From positions 3,038,001 to 3,102,000 of the forward strand of contig NZ_CP012268.1 in assembly GCF_001277195.1 (NCBI RefSeq): a stretch of DNA of 64,000 bases, given 5' to 3'. This DNA is from Cronobacter muytjensii ATCC 51329 (GTDB lineage Bacteria; Pseudomonadota; Gammaproteobacteria; Enterobacterales; Enterobacteriaceae). The translations under genes were made by a program, and so were the position numbers. Each line of letters begins with the position of its first letter. Positions within the stretch are counted from its first letter, which is position 1. The notes under the pieces are model-generated. The model ran no database searches. It was not told the DNA's origin and saw only the letters and a list, made by a program, of their open reading frames with translations. Of this stretch, positions 6,924 to 16,315 are shown in pieces.

Positions 6924-8903
6924 TCAGGTGCCGATCATGCCGCCGTCGGCCTTGACGATAACCACGGTCGAGGAGCGCGGGCGGCCCGCTTTGTCGCCGT
7001 CAGGCCAGGTAGAGACCGCCGTCGGGTTTTGCGGGTCGCTCAGCCCTTCGCCCGGCTCGCCCGGATGCTGAATATTGATAAACAGTGTGCGGTTATCCGG
7101 CGTGAACGCGATGCCGGTGATTTCACAGCCGCGCGGCCCGGTCAGGAAGCGGCGGAACTCGTTGGTGCCGGGGATCGTCGCCACCATCTGGTTATTGCCC
7201 ATGCCTTCATAATCTTTGCGGTTGATGGTCGAGGACGACACGTCGGTCTGGATCCAGAGCACGCCGCGATGATCGAAGCTCAGGCCATCGGCGCTGCCGA
7301 ATTCCGCGCCCTTCATGCTGCCTTTGGCTTCCGGTTTGTCAGTATCGGTGCGACCGCCCATCACCAGAATATCCCACGCAAACTGCTGCGCGGTCGGATC
7401 GCCGTTCTGCTCCAGCCAGTGCATGATGTGGCCGTAAACGTTTTTTGCGCGCGGGTTAGCCGCATCCACCGGCGCTTTGCCTTCCTTGCCGCGATCGCTG
7501 TTGTTGGTGAGCGTGCAGTAGACGCTGCCGCTATGATACGGATCAACGGCAATCCACTCCGGGCGGTCCATTTTGGTGGCGCCCACGGCGTCTGCCGCGA
7601 GACGGGTTTTCACCAGCAGATCGCCCTGGTTTTCAAAGCCTTTACTGGCGTCGAGCCCGTTCTGGCCGAACACCAGCGGCAGCCACTCGCCTTTGCCGTC
7701 GTCGTGGAATTTCGCCACGTACAGCGTGCCTTTTTCCAGCAGGCCCATATTGGCTTTGCGATCCTGCGGGTTGTATTTGCCTTCCGAGACGAATTTATAG
7801 ATGTATTCGAATTTCTGGTCGTCGCCCATATAAACCACAACGCGGTTATCCGGCGCGATGGTGACGGCGGCGCCTTCATGCTTGATGCGGCCAAGCGCGG
7901 TGTGCTTGCGCGGCACCGACTGCGGATCGTAAGGGTCGATTTCCACCACCCAGCCGAAACGGTTCGGTTCGTTCGGCGTGGCGTCGACGCTGAAGCGTTT
8001 GTCGACTTCATTCCAGCGGTAGGAGTCGTCGCTGTCGCTGATGCCGTAGCGCTTCTCAAGCGGGTTCATTTCCGCTTTCTTGACGAAAATATCGGACCAG
8101 TTCTCTTCGCACGTCAGGTAAGTGCCCCATGGCGTGAAGCCGTTGGCGCAGTTCTGCATGGTGCCGAGAATGGTTTCGCCTTTCGGGTCAGCGGCGGTCT
8201 GCATCAGTTTATTGTGCAGCGCCGGGCCAGTGATTTTCATCGGCGTGTTAGCCGTGATGCGGCGGGCGAAGGTGGACGGGCGCACCACTTCCCAGCCCTG
8301 CTGGCCTTTTTTCACTTCGATAACCGACACGCCCATCGCGTTCTGGCCTTTGAGCGCTTTATCAGGGCTCCAGTTGGCTTCGCCGTCTTTAAACAGCAGG
8401 CCGTTGTCGATGTATTCATGGTTCATAGCGAGCAGACCGTGATCGGCACTGTGCCCGCCCTGCGGCAGGCTAAACCACGCCATGCCGTCGTGGTGCATCC
8501 CGGCCTGCGCCGCCTGCTCTTGCGTCGTGTTGCTGCCGTCGGTTTTGAAAACCGGCAGGTTGCCCGCAAGCCCGGTGGCGTCGCCCCACTTATAGAAGGG
8601 CTTCGCAATGTAGCCTTCCGGCACGATAACGGTATCTTCTGTGGAAACCGGCAGACTGGTGAAGCCGAGCGCCGTGGCTTTGCCGAGGTTGCCGCTCGCG
8701 TTTGCGACCACTTTCGCCAGCGCGTTTTCCGGCTTCAGCAGAAACGGGAACGCCGCCGCAGCGCCTGCAACCGCGCCCGCCTGCAACAGGCGACGGCGCG
8801 ACAAATAGACTTCCGCCACCTGCGAAAACGCGCGGTTGTCGCTGCGGTTGCTGATCTCTTCACTATGCTCACGTTTGAATAAGGTTTTTAACGGTCTGCC
8901 CAT
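6924..8903 (-). CDS. PhoX-family (DUF839) alkaline phosphatase, Tat-exported
   Basis: The 659-residue product belongs to the PhoX/DUF839 family, calcium/iron-dependent phosphatases acting on phosphate monoesters in the periplasm. A twin-arginine signal is clear: SRRRLLQAGAVAGAAAAF at residues 35-52, with a longer n-region than usual. Downstream features typical of the family include GMAWFSLPQGG, LAMNHEYID, CANGFTPWGTYLTCEENW and the C-terminal ALFINIQHPGE-like segment (TLFINIQHPGEPGEG). The gene is monocistronic between two terminators. PhoX genes are usually under PhoB control, but I see no clear pho box upstream. The substrate has not been established here. Confidence 0.88.
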   Translation of the reverse strand: MGRPLKTLFKREHSEEISNRSDNRAFSQVAEVYLSRRRLLQAGAVAGAAAAFPFLLKPENALAKVVANASGNLGKATALGFTSLPVSTEDTVIVPEGYIAKPFYKWGDATGLAGNLPVFKTDGSNTTQEQAAQAGMHHDGMAWFSLPQGGHSADHGLLAMNHEYIDNGLLFKDGEANWSPDKALKGQNAMGVSVIEVKKGQQGWEVVRPSTFARRITANTPMKITGPALHNKLMQTAADPKGETILGTMQNCANGFTPWGTYLTCEENWSDIFVKKAEMNPLEKRYGISDSDDSYRWNEVDKRFSVDATPNEPNRFGWVVEIDPYDPQSVPRKHTALGRIKHEGAAVTIAPDNRVVVYMGDDQKFEYIYKFVSEGKYNPQDRKANMGLLEKGTLYVAKFHDDGKGEWLPLVFGQNGLDASKGFENQGDLLVKTRLAADAVGATKMDRPEWIAVDPYHSGSVYCTLTNNSDRGKEGKAPVDAANPRAKNVYGHIMHWLEQNGDPTAQQFAWDILVMGGRTDTDKPEAKGSMKGAEFGSADGLSFDHRGVLWIQTDVSSSTINRKDYEGMGNNQMVATIPGTNEFRRFLTGPRGCEITGIAFTPDNRTLFINIQHPGEPGEGLSDPQNPTAVSTWPDGDKAGRPRSSTVVIVKADGGMIGT

Positions 8904-8999
8904 CGCGGTTTCCTTTCGGGATGTCGTTTTGAAGGGGAATAGTTTTTATGCACGTGAGGCTACGGAATATTTGTTACAGAAATATAACAATAAGCGGCC

Positions 9000-9027
9000 A
9001 AAAAAAAGGGAAGCCCGGCGGCTTCCC
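9000..9027 (-). terminator. Rho-independent terminator of the iolT-like gene
   Basis: On the minus strand GGGAAGCC, a 4-base loop and GGCTTCCC are followed by eight T, 17 bases after the permease stop codon. Confidence 0.9.
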
Positions 9028-9044
9028 TCTGCGTCGCGCGCCCG

Positions 9045-10550
9045 TTATGACCGCGCGTTATCCATCTGCGCCCGACACGCCCGGCGCTCGCGAGCGCGGC
9101 GCTGGCCCTCAGGGCTATTATCCAGCCAGTCATGCAGGTAGTGCTCAATCTGCTCCAGGCTGCGGTTGCGGGTTTCCGGCACGCATTTGATGACAAACGT
9201 CGCGCCCAGGATGCCGATCGCCGCGAAGATAAAGAACGTACCGGAGAGCCCGACCCAGGCGAGCAGGATCGGGAAGAAGAGCGAGATCAGGAAGTTGGCT
9301 ATCCACATTGCGAACACCGCGCCGCCCATAAAGATGCCGCGCAGGCGGGTGGGGAAAATCTCCGAGAGCAGCAGCCAGGTCACCGGCGAGAGCGCGCCCT
9401 GCTGGAAGCACAGAAACATCAGCATCCCCGCCAGCACCATATAGCCGCGCAGCGCGTCCGGCTGGCCGTTAACGGTTTCCGGCAGCAGATAACTGACAGC
9501 GCCAATAAACACCAGACACGCGGTACAGCCGAACTGGCCAATCATGGTCATGGCGCGCCGCCCGATTTTACCGAGCATCCAGATGCCGACAAACGTCATC
9601 AGCACCGACACCACGCCGTTGGCGACGGTCGCCACCAGCGCGGCGTTATCGGACATCCCGACCGCCGTCAGTACCGTCGGCGCGTAATACATAATGGTGT
9701 TCACGCCGGTTAACTGCTGAATAACGGCGATGCCGATGCCTATCAGGAAGAGTTTAAACAGCCACGGCGTCAGCAATTCGCGCAGACGCGGCTTGCCCTG
9801 CGCGCGCTGGGCTTCGAGCGTCTCTTCAATCTCCATCATTTCCCAGTCGACATCCTCCGGGCGACGGGTACGGTCCAGCACGCGACGCGCTTCGGCAAGA
9901 CGCCCTTTCATGGCGTACCAGCGCGGCGTATCGGGCATAAACATCATCCCGAACCACAGCAACACGGCGGGCAGCGTCGCGACGGCCAGCATCCAGCGCC
10001 AGGTCGACTCGCCGCCCCACAGCTCGTGGAAGGAGGCGTTAGAGATATAGGCCAGTAATTGCCCGGAGACGATCATCAGCTCCTGGAGGGTTACCAGCTG
10101 GCCGCGCTTGTTGGCAGGCGCGATCTCCGCGATATAAACCGGCACCGTTGCCGCCGCGCCCCCCACGGCCACGCCGAGCACCAGGCGAAAGAAAATCATC
10201 CACGACACGTCCGGCGCCATCGCGGTACCCACCGCGCCAATAGCGAAAATGACCGCCAGATAAATGATGATTTTCTTTCGTCCCGCGGCGTTCGCCATAT
10301 GGCCCGCCAGCAGCGCGCCAAAGGCGGCGCCAAAAAGCAGAGAGCTGGTGACAAGACCGGTGGTAAGCGGGGTGAGGTGCAGTTCGCTGCCCATAAACAG
10401 CAGCGCGCCGGAGATAACGCCGGTGTCGTAACCAAAGAGCAGACCGCCGAGCGTGGCGATTAGCGCAATCACTTTGACAAACGGCGACGTCGGCGCGTCG
10501 CTGTTAGGCCCTGATGCTCTGTTAAGGGTGAGATATTGTTCTTTAGTCAT
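9045..10550 (-). CDS. iolT: Sugar-porter MFS transporter, probable myo-inositol:H+ symporter
   Basis: The 501-residue protein has 12 predicted membrane helices and the sugar-porter signatures: GYDTGVISGALLF in helix 1, VPVYIAEIAPANKRG after helix 4, a GRR motif in GKIGRRAMTMIG, and PETRNRSLEQIE after helix 12. It resembles IolT and XylE. It lies next to the inositol cluster, and its promoter region carries a copy of the same TGAAAT...ATTTTG palindrome seen at the iolD, iolC, iolA and iolI promoters. That supports inositol as substrate; other polyols or pentoses remain possible. It has its own promoter and terminator. Confidence 0.78.
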   Translation of the reverse strand: MTKEQYLTLNRASGPNSDAPTSPFVKVIALIATLGGLLFGYDTGVISGALLFMGSELHLTPLTTGLVTSSLLFGAAFGALLAGHMANAAGRKKIIIYLAVIFAIGAVGTAMAPDVSWMIFFRLVLGVAVGGAAATVPVYIAEIAPANKRGQLVTLQELMIVSGQLLAYISNASFHELWGGESTWRWMLAVATLPAVLLWFGMMFMPDTPRWYAMKGRLAEARRVLDRTRRPEDVDWEMMEIEETLEAQRAQGKPRLRELLTPWLFKLFLIGIGIAVIQQLTGVNTIMYYAPTVLTAVGMSDNAALVATVANGVVSVLMTFVGIWMLGKIGRRAMTMIGQFGCTACLVFIGAVSYLLPETVNGQPDALRGYMVLAGMLMFLCFQQGALSPVTWLLLSEIFPTRLRGIFMGGAVFAMWIANFLISLFFPILLAWVGLSGTFFIFAAIGILGATFVIKCVPETRNRSLEQIEHYLHDWLDNSPEGQRRARERRACRAQMDNARS

Positions 10551-10961
10551 AAAAGACTCCAGTAACCTGCCGTTCAGGGAAAAACGAGGCGGCCAGTTGT
10601 CAGGGGCCGGGCTCGGTTGATGATATATTCACCACAATCAATTTAGATCGAATATTTCATTTATATAAACAATGAAATTTTAATTTTGAGTGGCAGGTCA
10701 TGTTTTGTTATTACTTTGTGATAATGAGCACGCAGGCGGGGAAGCGATCGCTGTGGGGAAGACACCCAATACGAAAAAATAGTAGGAACTATCAAACAGA
10801 TAAAAGCATAAAACCGAGAAAAAACCAGTGGTAGCGTAACGCGGGGCGGGCCGACGCCGTCATGCGAACAGCGCCAGCCATAATGAAACGTTGTTTTCAA
10901 AAAAATCCAGACTGAATGGACAGACCCGCCAGTTTGCCCCTGGCGGGCCAGCGCGAGAGGG
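10551..10961. other. Intergenic region between iolE and the iolT-like gene
   Basis: This 411-base stretch is AT-rich near the permease. It holds a candidate IolR operator at 10673-10688 and a weak CRP-like sequence at 10717-10732 (TGTGA followed by a poor right half). A GC stem CCCGCCAG/CTGGCGGG at 10925-10947 lies just past iolE and may end that transcript, although it has no T-run. No protein-coding gene is evident. Confidence 0.5.
10673..10688. promoter_or_regulatory. Candidate IolR operator upstream of the iolT-like gene
   Basis: TGAAAT, 4 bases and ATTTTG match the dyad found at the other inositol promoters. It is 123 bases upstream of the permease start. Confidence 0.5.
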
Positions 10962-11861
10962 TCAGATCCCGGCGGTCTCCAGGATATAGCGACGCGCTTT
11001 CACCGCATATTCAAACGGGTTCGCCACTGCCGGGTCCTGCTCGGCCTCCACCACCATCCAGCCGCGATAGCCATGCTCATCCAGCAGCCGGAATACCGGA
11101 CGGAAATCGATAGCCCCGTCGCCCGGCACCGTGAAGGTGCCCTTCCTGACGCCCGCCAGGAACGACAGCCCGTCGCGTTTCACCTCGTCAATGACTGCCG
11201 GGCGCACATCTTTCAGGTGCACATGGTTAATGCGCGGCAGGTGTTTTTCCAGAATGGCGAGCATGGCCGCTTCGCTGCCTTCGGCGTACCAGGCGTGTCC
11301 GGTATCGAACAGCAGAAACACTGTGTCATCCACGCGCGACATAAACGTGTCTATCTCCTGCGCGGTCTGGATACCGGTGCCCATATGATGATGCAGACAG
11401 ACCTGCATGCCCTTTTCGGCGGCGAGCCGGCCTAGCGTGTTGTAGCCCTCCGCCACGCGCGCCCACTCCTCCTCGCTGAAACACGGTTTGTCCGGCCCCA
11501 TCACCGGCAGCGTGGTGCACTGAATGCTGCCGCTCTGCTCGGAGCAGCCAATCACTTTCGCGCCCATCGCATGCAGGAAATTCATGTGATTCACAAACTC
11601 GTCGAGGGTTTTCTCCCGCTCGCCCGCCGCAAAAAAGGTGCTGAACCAGGCGTTGCAGATCTCAATGCCGCGGATAGCCAGCATCGGCTTGAGAATGGCC
11701 GGGTCGCGCGGGTATTTGCTACCGACTTCGCTGCCGGTAAAGCCCGCCAGTGCCATTTCGCTGACCGTCTGCTGAAAGGTGTTTTCACCGCCCAGCTCCG
11801 GCATGTCGTCGTTTGTCCAGCCGATCGGGGCGATGGCCAGCTTCACATCTTGCTTATTCAT
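10962..11861 (-). CDS. iolE: Myo-inosose-2 dehydratase
   Basis: The 299-residue TIM-barrel protein matches IolE, which dehydrates 2-keto-myo-inositol (scyllo-inosose) to 3D-trihydroxycyclohexane-1,2-dione. Characteristic stretches are IAPIGWTNDDMPELGG near the start, TGSEVGSKYP, the metal-site region CLHHHMGTG, FDTGHAWYAEG, and HVHLKDVRP near the end. The ATG at 11861 follows GAGAGG with 8 bases of spacing; an upstream ATG at 11882 is less likely. It is the fourth gene of the leftward iolD-iolG-iolH-iolE operon, 32 bases after iolH. Confidence 0.93.
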   Translation of the reverse strand: MNKQDVKLAIAPIGWTNDDMPELGGENTFQQTVSEMALAGFTGSEVGSKYPRDPAILKPMLAIRGIEICNAWFSTFFAAGEREKTLDEFVNHMNFLHAMGAKVIGCSEQSGSIQCTTLPVMGPDKPCFSEEEWARVAEGYNTLGRLAAEKGMQVCLHHHMGTGIQTAQEIDTFMSRVDDTVFLLFDTGHAWYAEGSEAAMLAILEKHLPRINHVHLKDVRPAVIDEVKRDGLSFLAGVRKGTFTVPGDGAIDFRPVFRLLDEHGYRGWMVVEAEQDPAVANPFEYAVKARRYILETAGI

Positions 11862-11893
11862 AATGCGCCTCTCAGGTCGCAACCGGCTGGGGC

Positions 11894-12778
11894 TTAACGG
11901 CCCAGCAGTTCGCGCTCAATCAGTTCACGGGTTTCCACCGCCTGGTATTTCATCTTCTCCGGGTAGCCAAAGAGCGACGCGGCGACAATCGGCTCGCCGC
12001 CCACTTTAAAGCTCTGGTGGGCGAACCCCATATCGCGCAGCGTGCTGAACAACGCCTGGAAATCGACTTCCCCCTCCCCTACGCCCACATGCTGATGCAC
12101 CGCGGCGTCGACGCCCGGCGGGTTGACGATATAGCGACAGTGGCGGGTGTGGTTCATGGTATCGGCGATCAGCACATGCGACAGGTCATCCCCGGCGTAG
12201 CGCAGCATCTTTTCCACCTCTCCTTTGCCTTTGTCATAAAAGAAGGTGTGCGGCACGCTGTAGACATATTTCACGTTATCGCTGCGAAACGACTTCACGA
12301 TATCGACAGTCTCGTTGTTCTCTTCGCAGAAATCCCACGGGTGCGCCTGGATCTCAACGCGCAACCCCTCGCGCTCGAAAATCGGCAACAGCTCCTCCAT
12401 TGAGCGATAGAACATCTCCTCGCAGATCTCCGGCTGGTTTGGGTCGCCGGAGAGCTCGGTGTTGATCACCTGCACATCCATCTCGATGGCGATTTCGATT
12501 AGGCGCTTCCAGTTTTTCACCGCCGCCTGTCGCCGCAGCTCGTCCGGACCCGACCAGCGGTAGACGCAAATAAAGGAAGAAAGCGCAACGCCGGTGTCGC
12601 GCAGCGCCTTTTTATATTCGGCGATCACTTCCCGGCCCGCTTTCGGGTGCTTATAAAACGGGTTAATTTGCGGGTGCGGCGACTGCTCAATGTATTGATA
12701 GCCCCACTCCGCGACCTGCCGGACCATATTCGTGATCCCAAGGTCTTTAATGACGTCGACGTCAAAGGCGATTTTCAT
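11894..12778 (-). CDS. iolH: IolH-like sugar phosphate isomerase/epimerase family protein
   Basis: The 294-residue protein is an AP-endonuclease-2-like TIM barrel. It opens MKIAFDVDVIKDLGIT, continues YIEQSPHPQINPFYKHPKAG, and carries metal-ligand regions ELSGDPNQPE, EIQAHPWDF, IADTMNHTRH and HQHVGVGEGEVDF. These resemble IolH of inositol clusters, whose reaction is not firmly established. Its place between iolG and iolE in the same operon supports a role in inositol or inositol-isomer breakdown. The start is separated from the iolG stop by 37 bases. The gene name is by similarity and context. Confidence 0.8.
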   Translation of the reverse strand: MKIAFDVDVIKDLGITNMVRQVAEWGYQYIEQSPHPQINPFYKHPKAGREVIAEYKKALRDTGVALSSFICVYRWSGPDELRRQAAVKNWKRLIEIAIEMDVQVINTELSGDPNQPEICEEMFYRSMEELLPIFEREGLRVEIQAHPWDFCEENNETVDIVKSFRSDNVKYVYSVPHTFFYDKGKGEVEKMLRYAGDDLSHVLIADTMNHTRHCRYIVNPPGVDAAVHQHVGVGEGEVDFQALFSTLRDMGFAHQSFKVGGEPIVAASLFGYPEKMKYQAVETRELIERELLGR

Positions 12779-12815
12779 AGTTAACCCCTGTCAGATTCAT
12801 TAGCAGGCTGCGGGT

Positions 12816-13829
12816 TTAGCGCAGATAAAACGCCGGGCGCTCCGGCAGGCTGATGGACTCCAGCGCGCCGCTCTCCTGCGCCTTCAGGCACGCATCCGCC
12901 GCAACCGACGCCGCGTAACCATCCCAGGCGGACGGGCCGCGCAGTTCGCCCGCTTTTACGTCATTGATAAACGCCTGCAACTCCACGTCATACGCTTTAA
13001 TGAAGCGGTCTTTCCAGTCGGTCAGGATCGTGGTGGCAAGCTTCGCCGCTTTACGCATCTGCACTGACGACGGCTCAGGCAGCCGGGCAATGCCGGTTTC
13101 GCCGACCACTTCGCACTGGATGTCGTAGCCGTAGCGGCAGTTGACGAAAATCTCGACGTCGATAAGCGTCCCTTTGCGGGTTTCCAGCATCACGATTTGC
13201 GGATCTTTGAGCTGCGCGTGGGTGTGCGATGTGGCGCGCGGGAAACGCACCTGCACCGAGGCATAGTCGTCGTTCAGCAGCCAGCGCAATACGTCGAGCT
13301 CATGGATAAGCGTGCTGGTGATGGCCATATCGGTGGTGTAGTTCTCGCCCACTTCCGGGTTGCGATGCGCGCAGTGCAGCATCAGCGGCGCGCCGATGTC
13401 GCCGCTATCGATAACCCCTTTCAGCGCCTGGTAGCCTTCGTCGTAAGGACGCATAAAGCCCACCTGCACCAGACGGCGGCCCGCTTTCATCTCGGCGTCC
13501 ACAATACGGCGACAGCCTTCGGCGGTCATAGCGAGCGGTTTTTCACAGAACACCGGTTTGCCCGCGTCAATAGCCGCGAGCGTAAAGGCCTCGTGCGTCG
13601 GGTCCCAGGAGGTGACAATCAGCGCGTCCACATCCTGCGCCTTAATCACATCCTGCCCGTCGGCATACACTTCCGCTTGCAGGCCGAGCGCGGTCACCGC
13701 GGCGCGCGCGTTATCCAGGTTGATGTCCGATACCGCGACGACGGTCGCGCCCTGCAGCACCTGCGTGCAGCGGCGGATATGTTCTTTACCAATGGCGCCT
13801 GCGCCAATTACACCTAATCTGAGCGACAT
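12816..13829 (-). CDS. iolG: Myo-inositol 2-dehydrogenase
   Basis: The 337-residue oxidoreductase of the GFO/IDH/MocA family oxidises myo-inositol to 2-keto-myo-inositol with NAD+. It shows the Rossmann motif GVIGAGAIGKEH at residues 6-17, the conserved EKP motif in PVFCEKPLAM, and the catalytic lysine/histidine region VQVGFMRPYDEGY plus STLIHELDVLRWLL. The ATG at 13829 follows GGAG and gives the usual length. An open frame continues upstream to 14030 into the iolD 3' end but has no support. It is the second gene of the iolD operon. Confidence 0.93.
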   Translation of the reverse strand: MSLRLGVIGAGAIGKEHIRRCTQVLQGATVVAVSDINLDNARAAVTALGLQAEVYADGQDVIKAQDVDALIVTSWDPTHEAFTLAAIDAGKPVFCEKPLAMTAEGCRRIVDAEMKAGRRLVQVGFMRPYDEGYQALKGVIDSGDIGAPLMLHCAHRNPEVGENYTTDMAITSTLIHELDVLRWLLNDDYASVQVRFPRATSHTHAQLKDPQIVMLETRKGTLIDVEIFVNCRYGYDIQCEVVGETGIARLPEPSSVQMRKAAKLATTILTDWKDRFIKAYDVELQAFINDVKAGELRGPSAWDGYAASVAADACLKAQESGALESISLPERPAFYLR

Positions 13830-13884
13830 AAGGGTTATCTCCGGAATAATCAGGGTTAAGGTAAGTTGTCTTTTAAAGGGAAAA

Positions 13885-15825
13885 TCAGTAATCCCGCGCC
13901 TGCGCGCGTTTTTCGTTAATCTGTTGCGCCACGCGCTGAATACGTTCGGACAGCGCCTGCTGCGCCACGCCGACGTTCCACCAGCTGCCATATTTGTGCA
14001 CCATGGTTTTGGGCAACACTTTGATATCAATAAGGGTGCTGACGGTCTCGCGCTGCGCCGCCTCCAGCGCCGCTTTCAGTTCATCAAGCGTGGTGACGCG
14101 CCAGGTTTTACAGCCGTAGCCCGCCGCGATGGCGGCGAAGTTCACCGGCACCAGCCCGCCGCTCAGCTGGCCGTTCTCCGGCGAGCGGAAGCGGAACTCG
14201 GTGCCGAAACTGTCCATGCCGTGTTCCATTTGCAGATTGTTGATACAGCCGTTGGTCATGTTGTCGAACAGCAGCACGTTGATTTTCGCGCCTTCCTGTA
14301 AGGAGGTGACCAGCTCTGAATGCAACATCATGAACGCGCCATCGCCCACCATCGCGTAGACCTCGCGCTGCGGCTCGGCGAGCTTCACGCCGAGCGCTGC
14401 GTTCACCTCATAGCCCATGCAGGAGTAGCCATATTCAACGTGATAGGCATTGGGCGCGCGGGTGCGCCAGACGCGCTGCAAATCTCCCGGCAGGCTGCCC
14501 GCCGCCGCGACGATCACCGCCTCTTCAGGTAACGCCTCATTAAGCAGGCCGAGCACGCTGCTTTGGGTGAGCGTCGAGTCGGTCAGCAGGCGAAATTCCC
14601 GCCAGACCGATTCGCGGTCGAGATGATCATCTATCTCCGGAACGAATCCCTTTTCCTGAAACGTGGCCTGATATACACGGTGCGTCTCTTTCATCTGGCG
14701 GTTCTGCACGGCGGCAATCTGCTCGCCCCAGCCCGCCTGCCACGCGGTATCGCCAAGCGCGGCGTCAAGCGCCGTCAGCGCCTCGCGGGCGTCGGCCAGC
14801 AGCGGAATGCCGTCGAGCTTCCAGGCGTCGAAGTTGCTGACGTTGATATTGAGAAACCGCACGCCCGGATGCTGGAAAATCCATTTCGAGGCGGTGGTGA
14901 AATCGGTAAAACGGGTTCCGACGCCGATCACCAGATCCGCCTCTTTGGCGAGCAGGTTCGCCGCGAGACAGCCGGTTTCACCGACGCCGCCAACGTTATA
15001 CGGGTGCGACGAGATGAGCGTGCCTTTTCCCGCCTGGGTCTCGGCGAACGGAATGTGATAACGCTCAGCGAACTGCGCCAGCGCCTCGCCCGCCCCGGAA
15101 TATTTCACGCCGCCGCCGCAGACAATCAGCGGTTTGCGGCTGGCGACTATGGCCGCCACGGCGTCATTGAGCTGGGCGGCGCTCGCCGGACGGCGGTCGA
15201 GACGATGCACGCGGCGGGCGAAAAACTCCGTCGGATAATCCCAGGCTTCGCCCTGGACATCCTGCGGCAGCGCCAGCGTCACCGCGCCGGTTTCCGCCGG
15301 ATCGGTAAGGACGCGCATGGCGTTAATGCAGGCGCTCATCAGCTGTTCCGGGCGCGTAATGCGATCCCAGTACTTACTGACGGCGCGAAAGGCGTCGTTG
15401 GTGCTGATGCTGAGATCGTAGCTCTGCTCTATCTGCTGTAACACCGGATCGGGCTGGCGGGTGGCGAAGACATCGCCCGGCAGCAGCAATAGCGGGATCC
15501 GGTTGGCGGTGGCCGTCGCGGCGGCGGTTATCATGTTGGCGGCACCGGGCCCGACCGACGAGGTGCAGGCGAGGATCTGGCGGCGCAGCGACTGTCTGGC
15601 GAAACCGGTGGCCGCATGGGCCATCCCCTGTTCGTTGCGGCCCTGATAGAGACGCAATTCGCCGCGCTCCTGCTCCAGCGCCTGGCCAAGCCCCAGCACA
15701 TTGCCGTGGCCGAAGATGGCGAAAATGCCTTTGACGAATTTGACGGTCTCGCCATCCACCTCCAGATACTGGTTATCAAGAAACTTCACCAGCGCCTGCG
15801 CCATTGTCAGTCTCTGCTTGCCCAT
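13885..15825 (-). CDS. iolD: 3D-(3,5/4)-trihydroxycyclohexane-1,2-dione hydrolase
   Basis: The 646-residue ThDP-dependent enzyme opens the ring of the diketone made by IolE to give 5-deoxyglucuronate. It has the acetolactate-synthase-like layout: an N-terminal Pyr domain with GHGNVLGLGQAL and SSVGPGAANM, a middle domain, and a C-terminal PP domain with the ThDP motif from AMVGDGAFMML to LLFDNMTNG. The length is typical of IolD. It is first in the leftward operon iolD-iolG-iolH-iolE and is divergent from iolC. A candidate IolR operator lies about 125 bases upstream of the start. Confidence 0.94.
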   Translation of the reverse strand: MGKQRLTMAQALVKFLDNQYLEVDGETVKFVKGIFAIFGHGNVLGLGQALEQERGELRLYQGRNEQGMAHAATGFARQSLRRQILACTSSVGPGAANMITAAATATANRIPLLLLPGDVFATRQPDPVLQQIEQSYDLSISTNDAFRAVSKYWDRITRPEQLMSACINAMRVLTDPAETGAVTLALPQDVQGEAWDYPTEFFARRVHRLDRRPASAAQLNDAVAAIVASRKPLIVCGGGVKYSGAGEALAQFAERYHIPFAETQAGKGTLISSHPYNVGGVGETGCLAANLLAKEADLVIGVGTRFTDFTTASKWIFQHPGVRFLNINVSNFDAWKLDGIPLLADAREALTALDAALGDTAWQAGWGEQIAAVQNRQMKETHRVYQATFQEKGFVPEIDDHLDRESVWREFRLLTDSTLTQSSVLGLLNEALPEEAVIVAAAGSLPGDLQRVWRTRAPNAYHVEYGYSCMGYEVNAALGVKLAEPQREVYAMVGDGAFMMLHSELVTSLQEGAKINVLLFDNMTNGCINNLQMEHGMDSFGTEFRFRSPENGQLSGGLVPVNFAAIAAGYGCKTWRVTTLDELKAALEAAQRETVSTLIDIKVLPKTMVHKYGSWWNVGVAQQALSERIQRVAQQINEKRAQARDY

Positions 15826-15948
15826 GTTCGCCTTCCTTTTTCAGCCAATGTCATGCAGGCTCGCTCTGGTGTCGGTGTAAAAGCGGACTGCCTGCCGGAA
15901 TCTGTCTGGATTATAGGCAAACATATTTTTCATTAAACCAAAATACAG

Positions 15949-15966
15949 ATGAAATGTTTCATTTTG
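15949..15966. promoter_or_regulatory. Candidate IolR operator of iolD
   Basis: ATGAAATGTTTCAT is a perfect 14-base palindrome, followed by TTTG. It also fits the general TGAAAT...ATTTTG dyad of the cluster, with a 5-base gap. Confidence 0.55.
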
Positions 15967-16194
15967 AGAGAGCGATCAAACTCTGTTTCGCCCCCTGGCT
16001 TTTTCTGTGGGAGGGATCGCGAAACGCTGCAACCCGCAACACCGCGCCGCGCCAGATAACCCCGCAGAGTCTATGCTTTTGCAGCGGCCGGTGATGCGCT
16101 GCCCGGAAGCGGCGCTCGCGCCTGCGCGCCATGCGCTGAAGACACGCAGAGTGGAATAGCGTTCACATTTTTGGTTTTTTAATTTCAAACTAAT

Positions 16195-16223
16195 TTGTAA
16201 ATGAAATATTTATTTCTCATACT
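16195..16223 (+). promoter_or_regulatory. Candidate iolC promoter with embedded operator
   Basis: TTGTAA (16195-16200), a 17-base spacer and CATACT (16218-16223) form a plausible sigma-70 promoter. The dyad TGAAAT-ATTT-ATTTCT (16202-16217) fills the spacer exactly, which would let a bound repressor block polymerase. Confidence 0.5.
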
Positions 16224-16315
16224 ACGTTCAACCGTTAACCCTCAGGCTGCTTGCGGGCGCGCCGCCGGCTCTCCGGCCCTCTCGTGAAGCAGGCATGTAA
16301 AAGGAAACCGTAGCT

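Larger units (their letters stand above)
15826..16315. other. Divergent promoter region iolD / iolC
   Basis: This 490-base region separates the two main inositol transcripts. It contains one IolR-type palindrome on each side (15949-15966 and 16202-16217). The middle part is GC-rich and contains no convincing gene. Confidence 0.6.

Noticed and set aside
7029..8882. A 617-codon open frame antisense to the PhoX-type gene
   Set aside because: GC-rich genes with strong third-position bias leave long open antisense frames. The translation is Arg/His/Ala/Val-rich without any domain, while the sense strand has a full family match.
8930..8990. Possible pho box upstream of the PhoX-type gene
   Set aside because: On the minus strand CTGTAAC is followed 11 bases later only by ATTCCGT. 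The second repeat is too poor to call.
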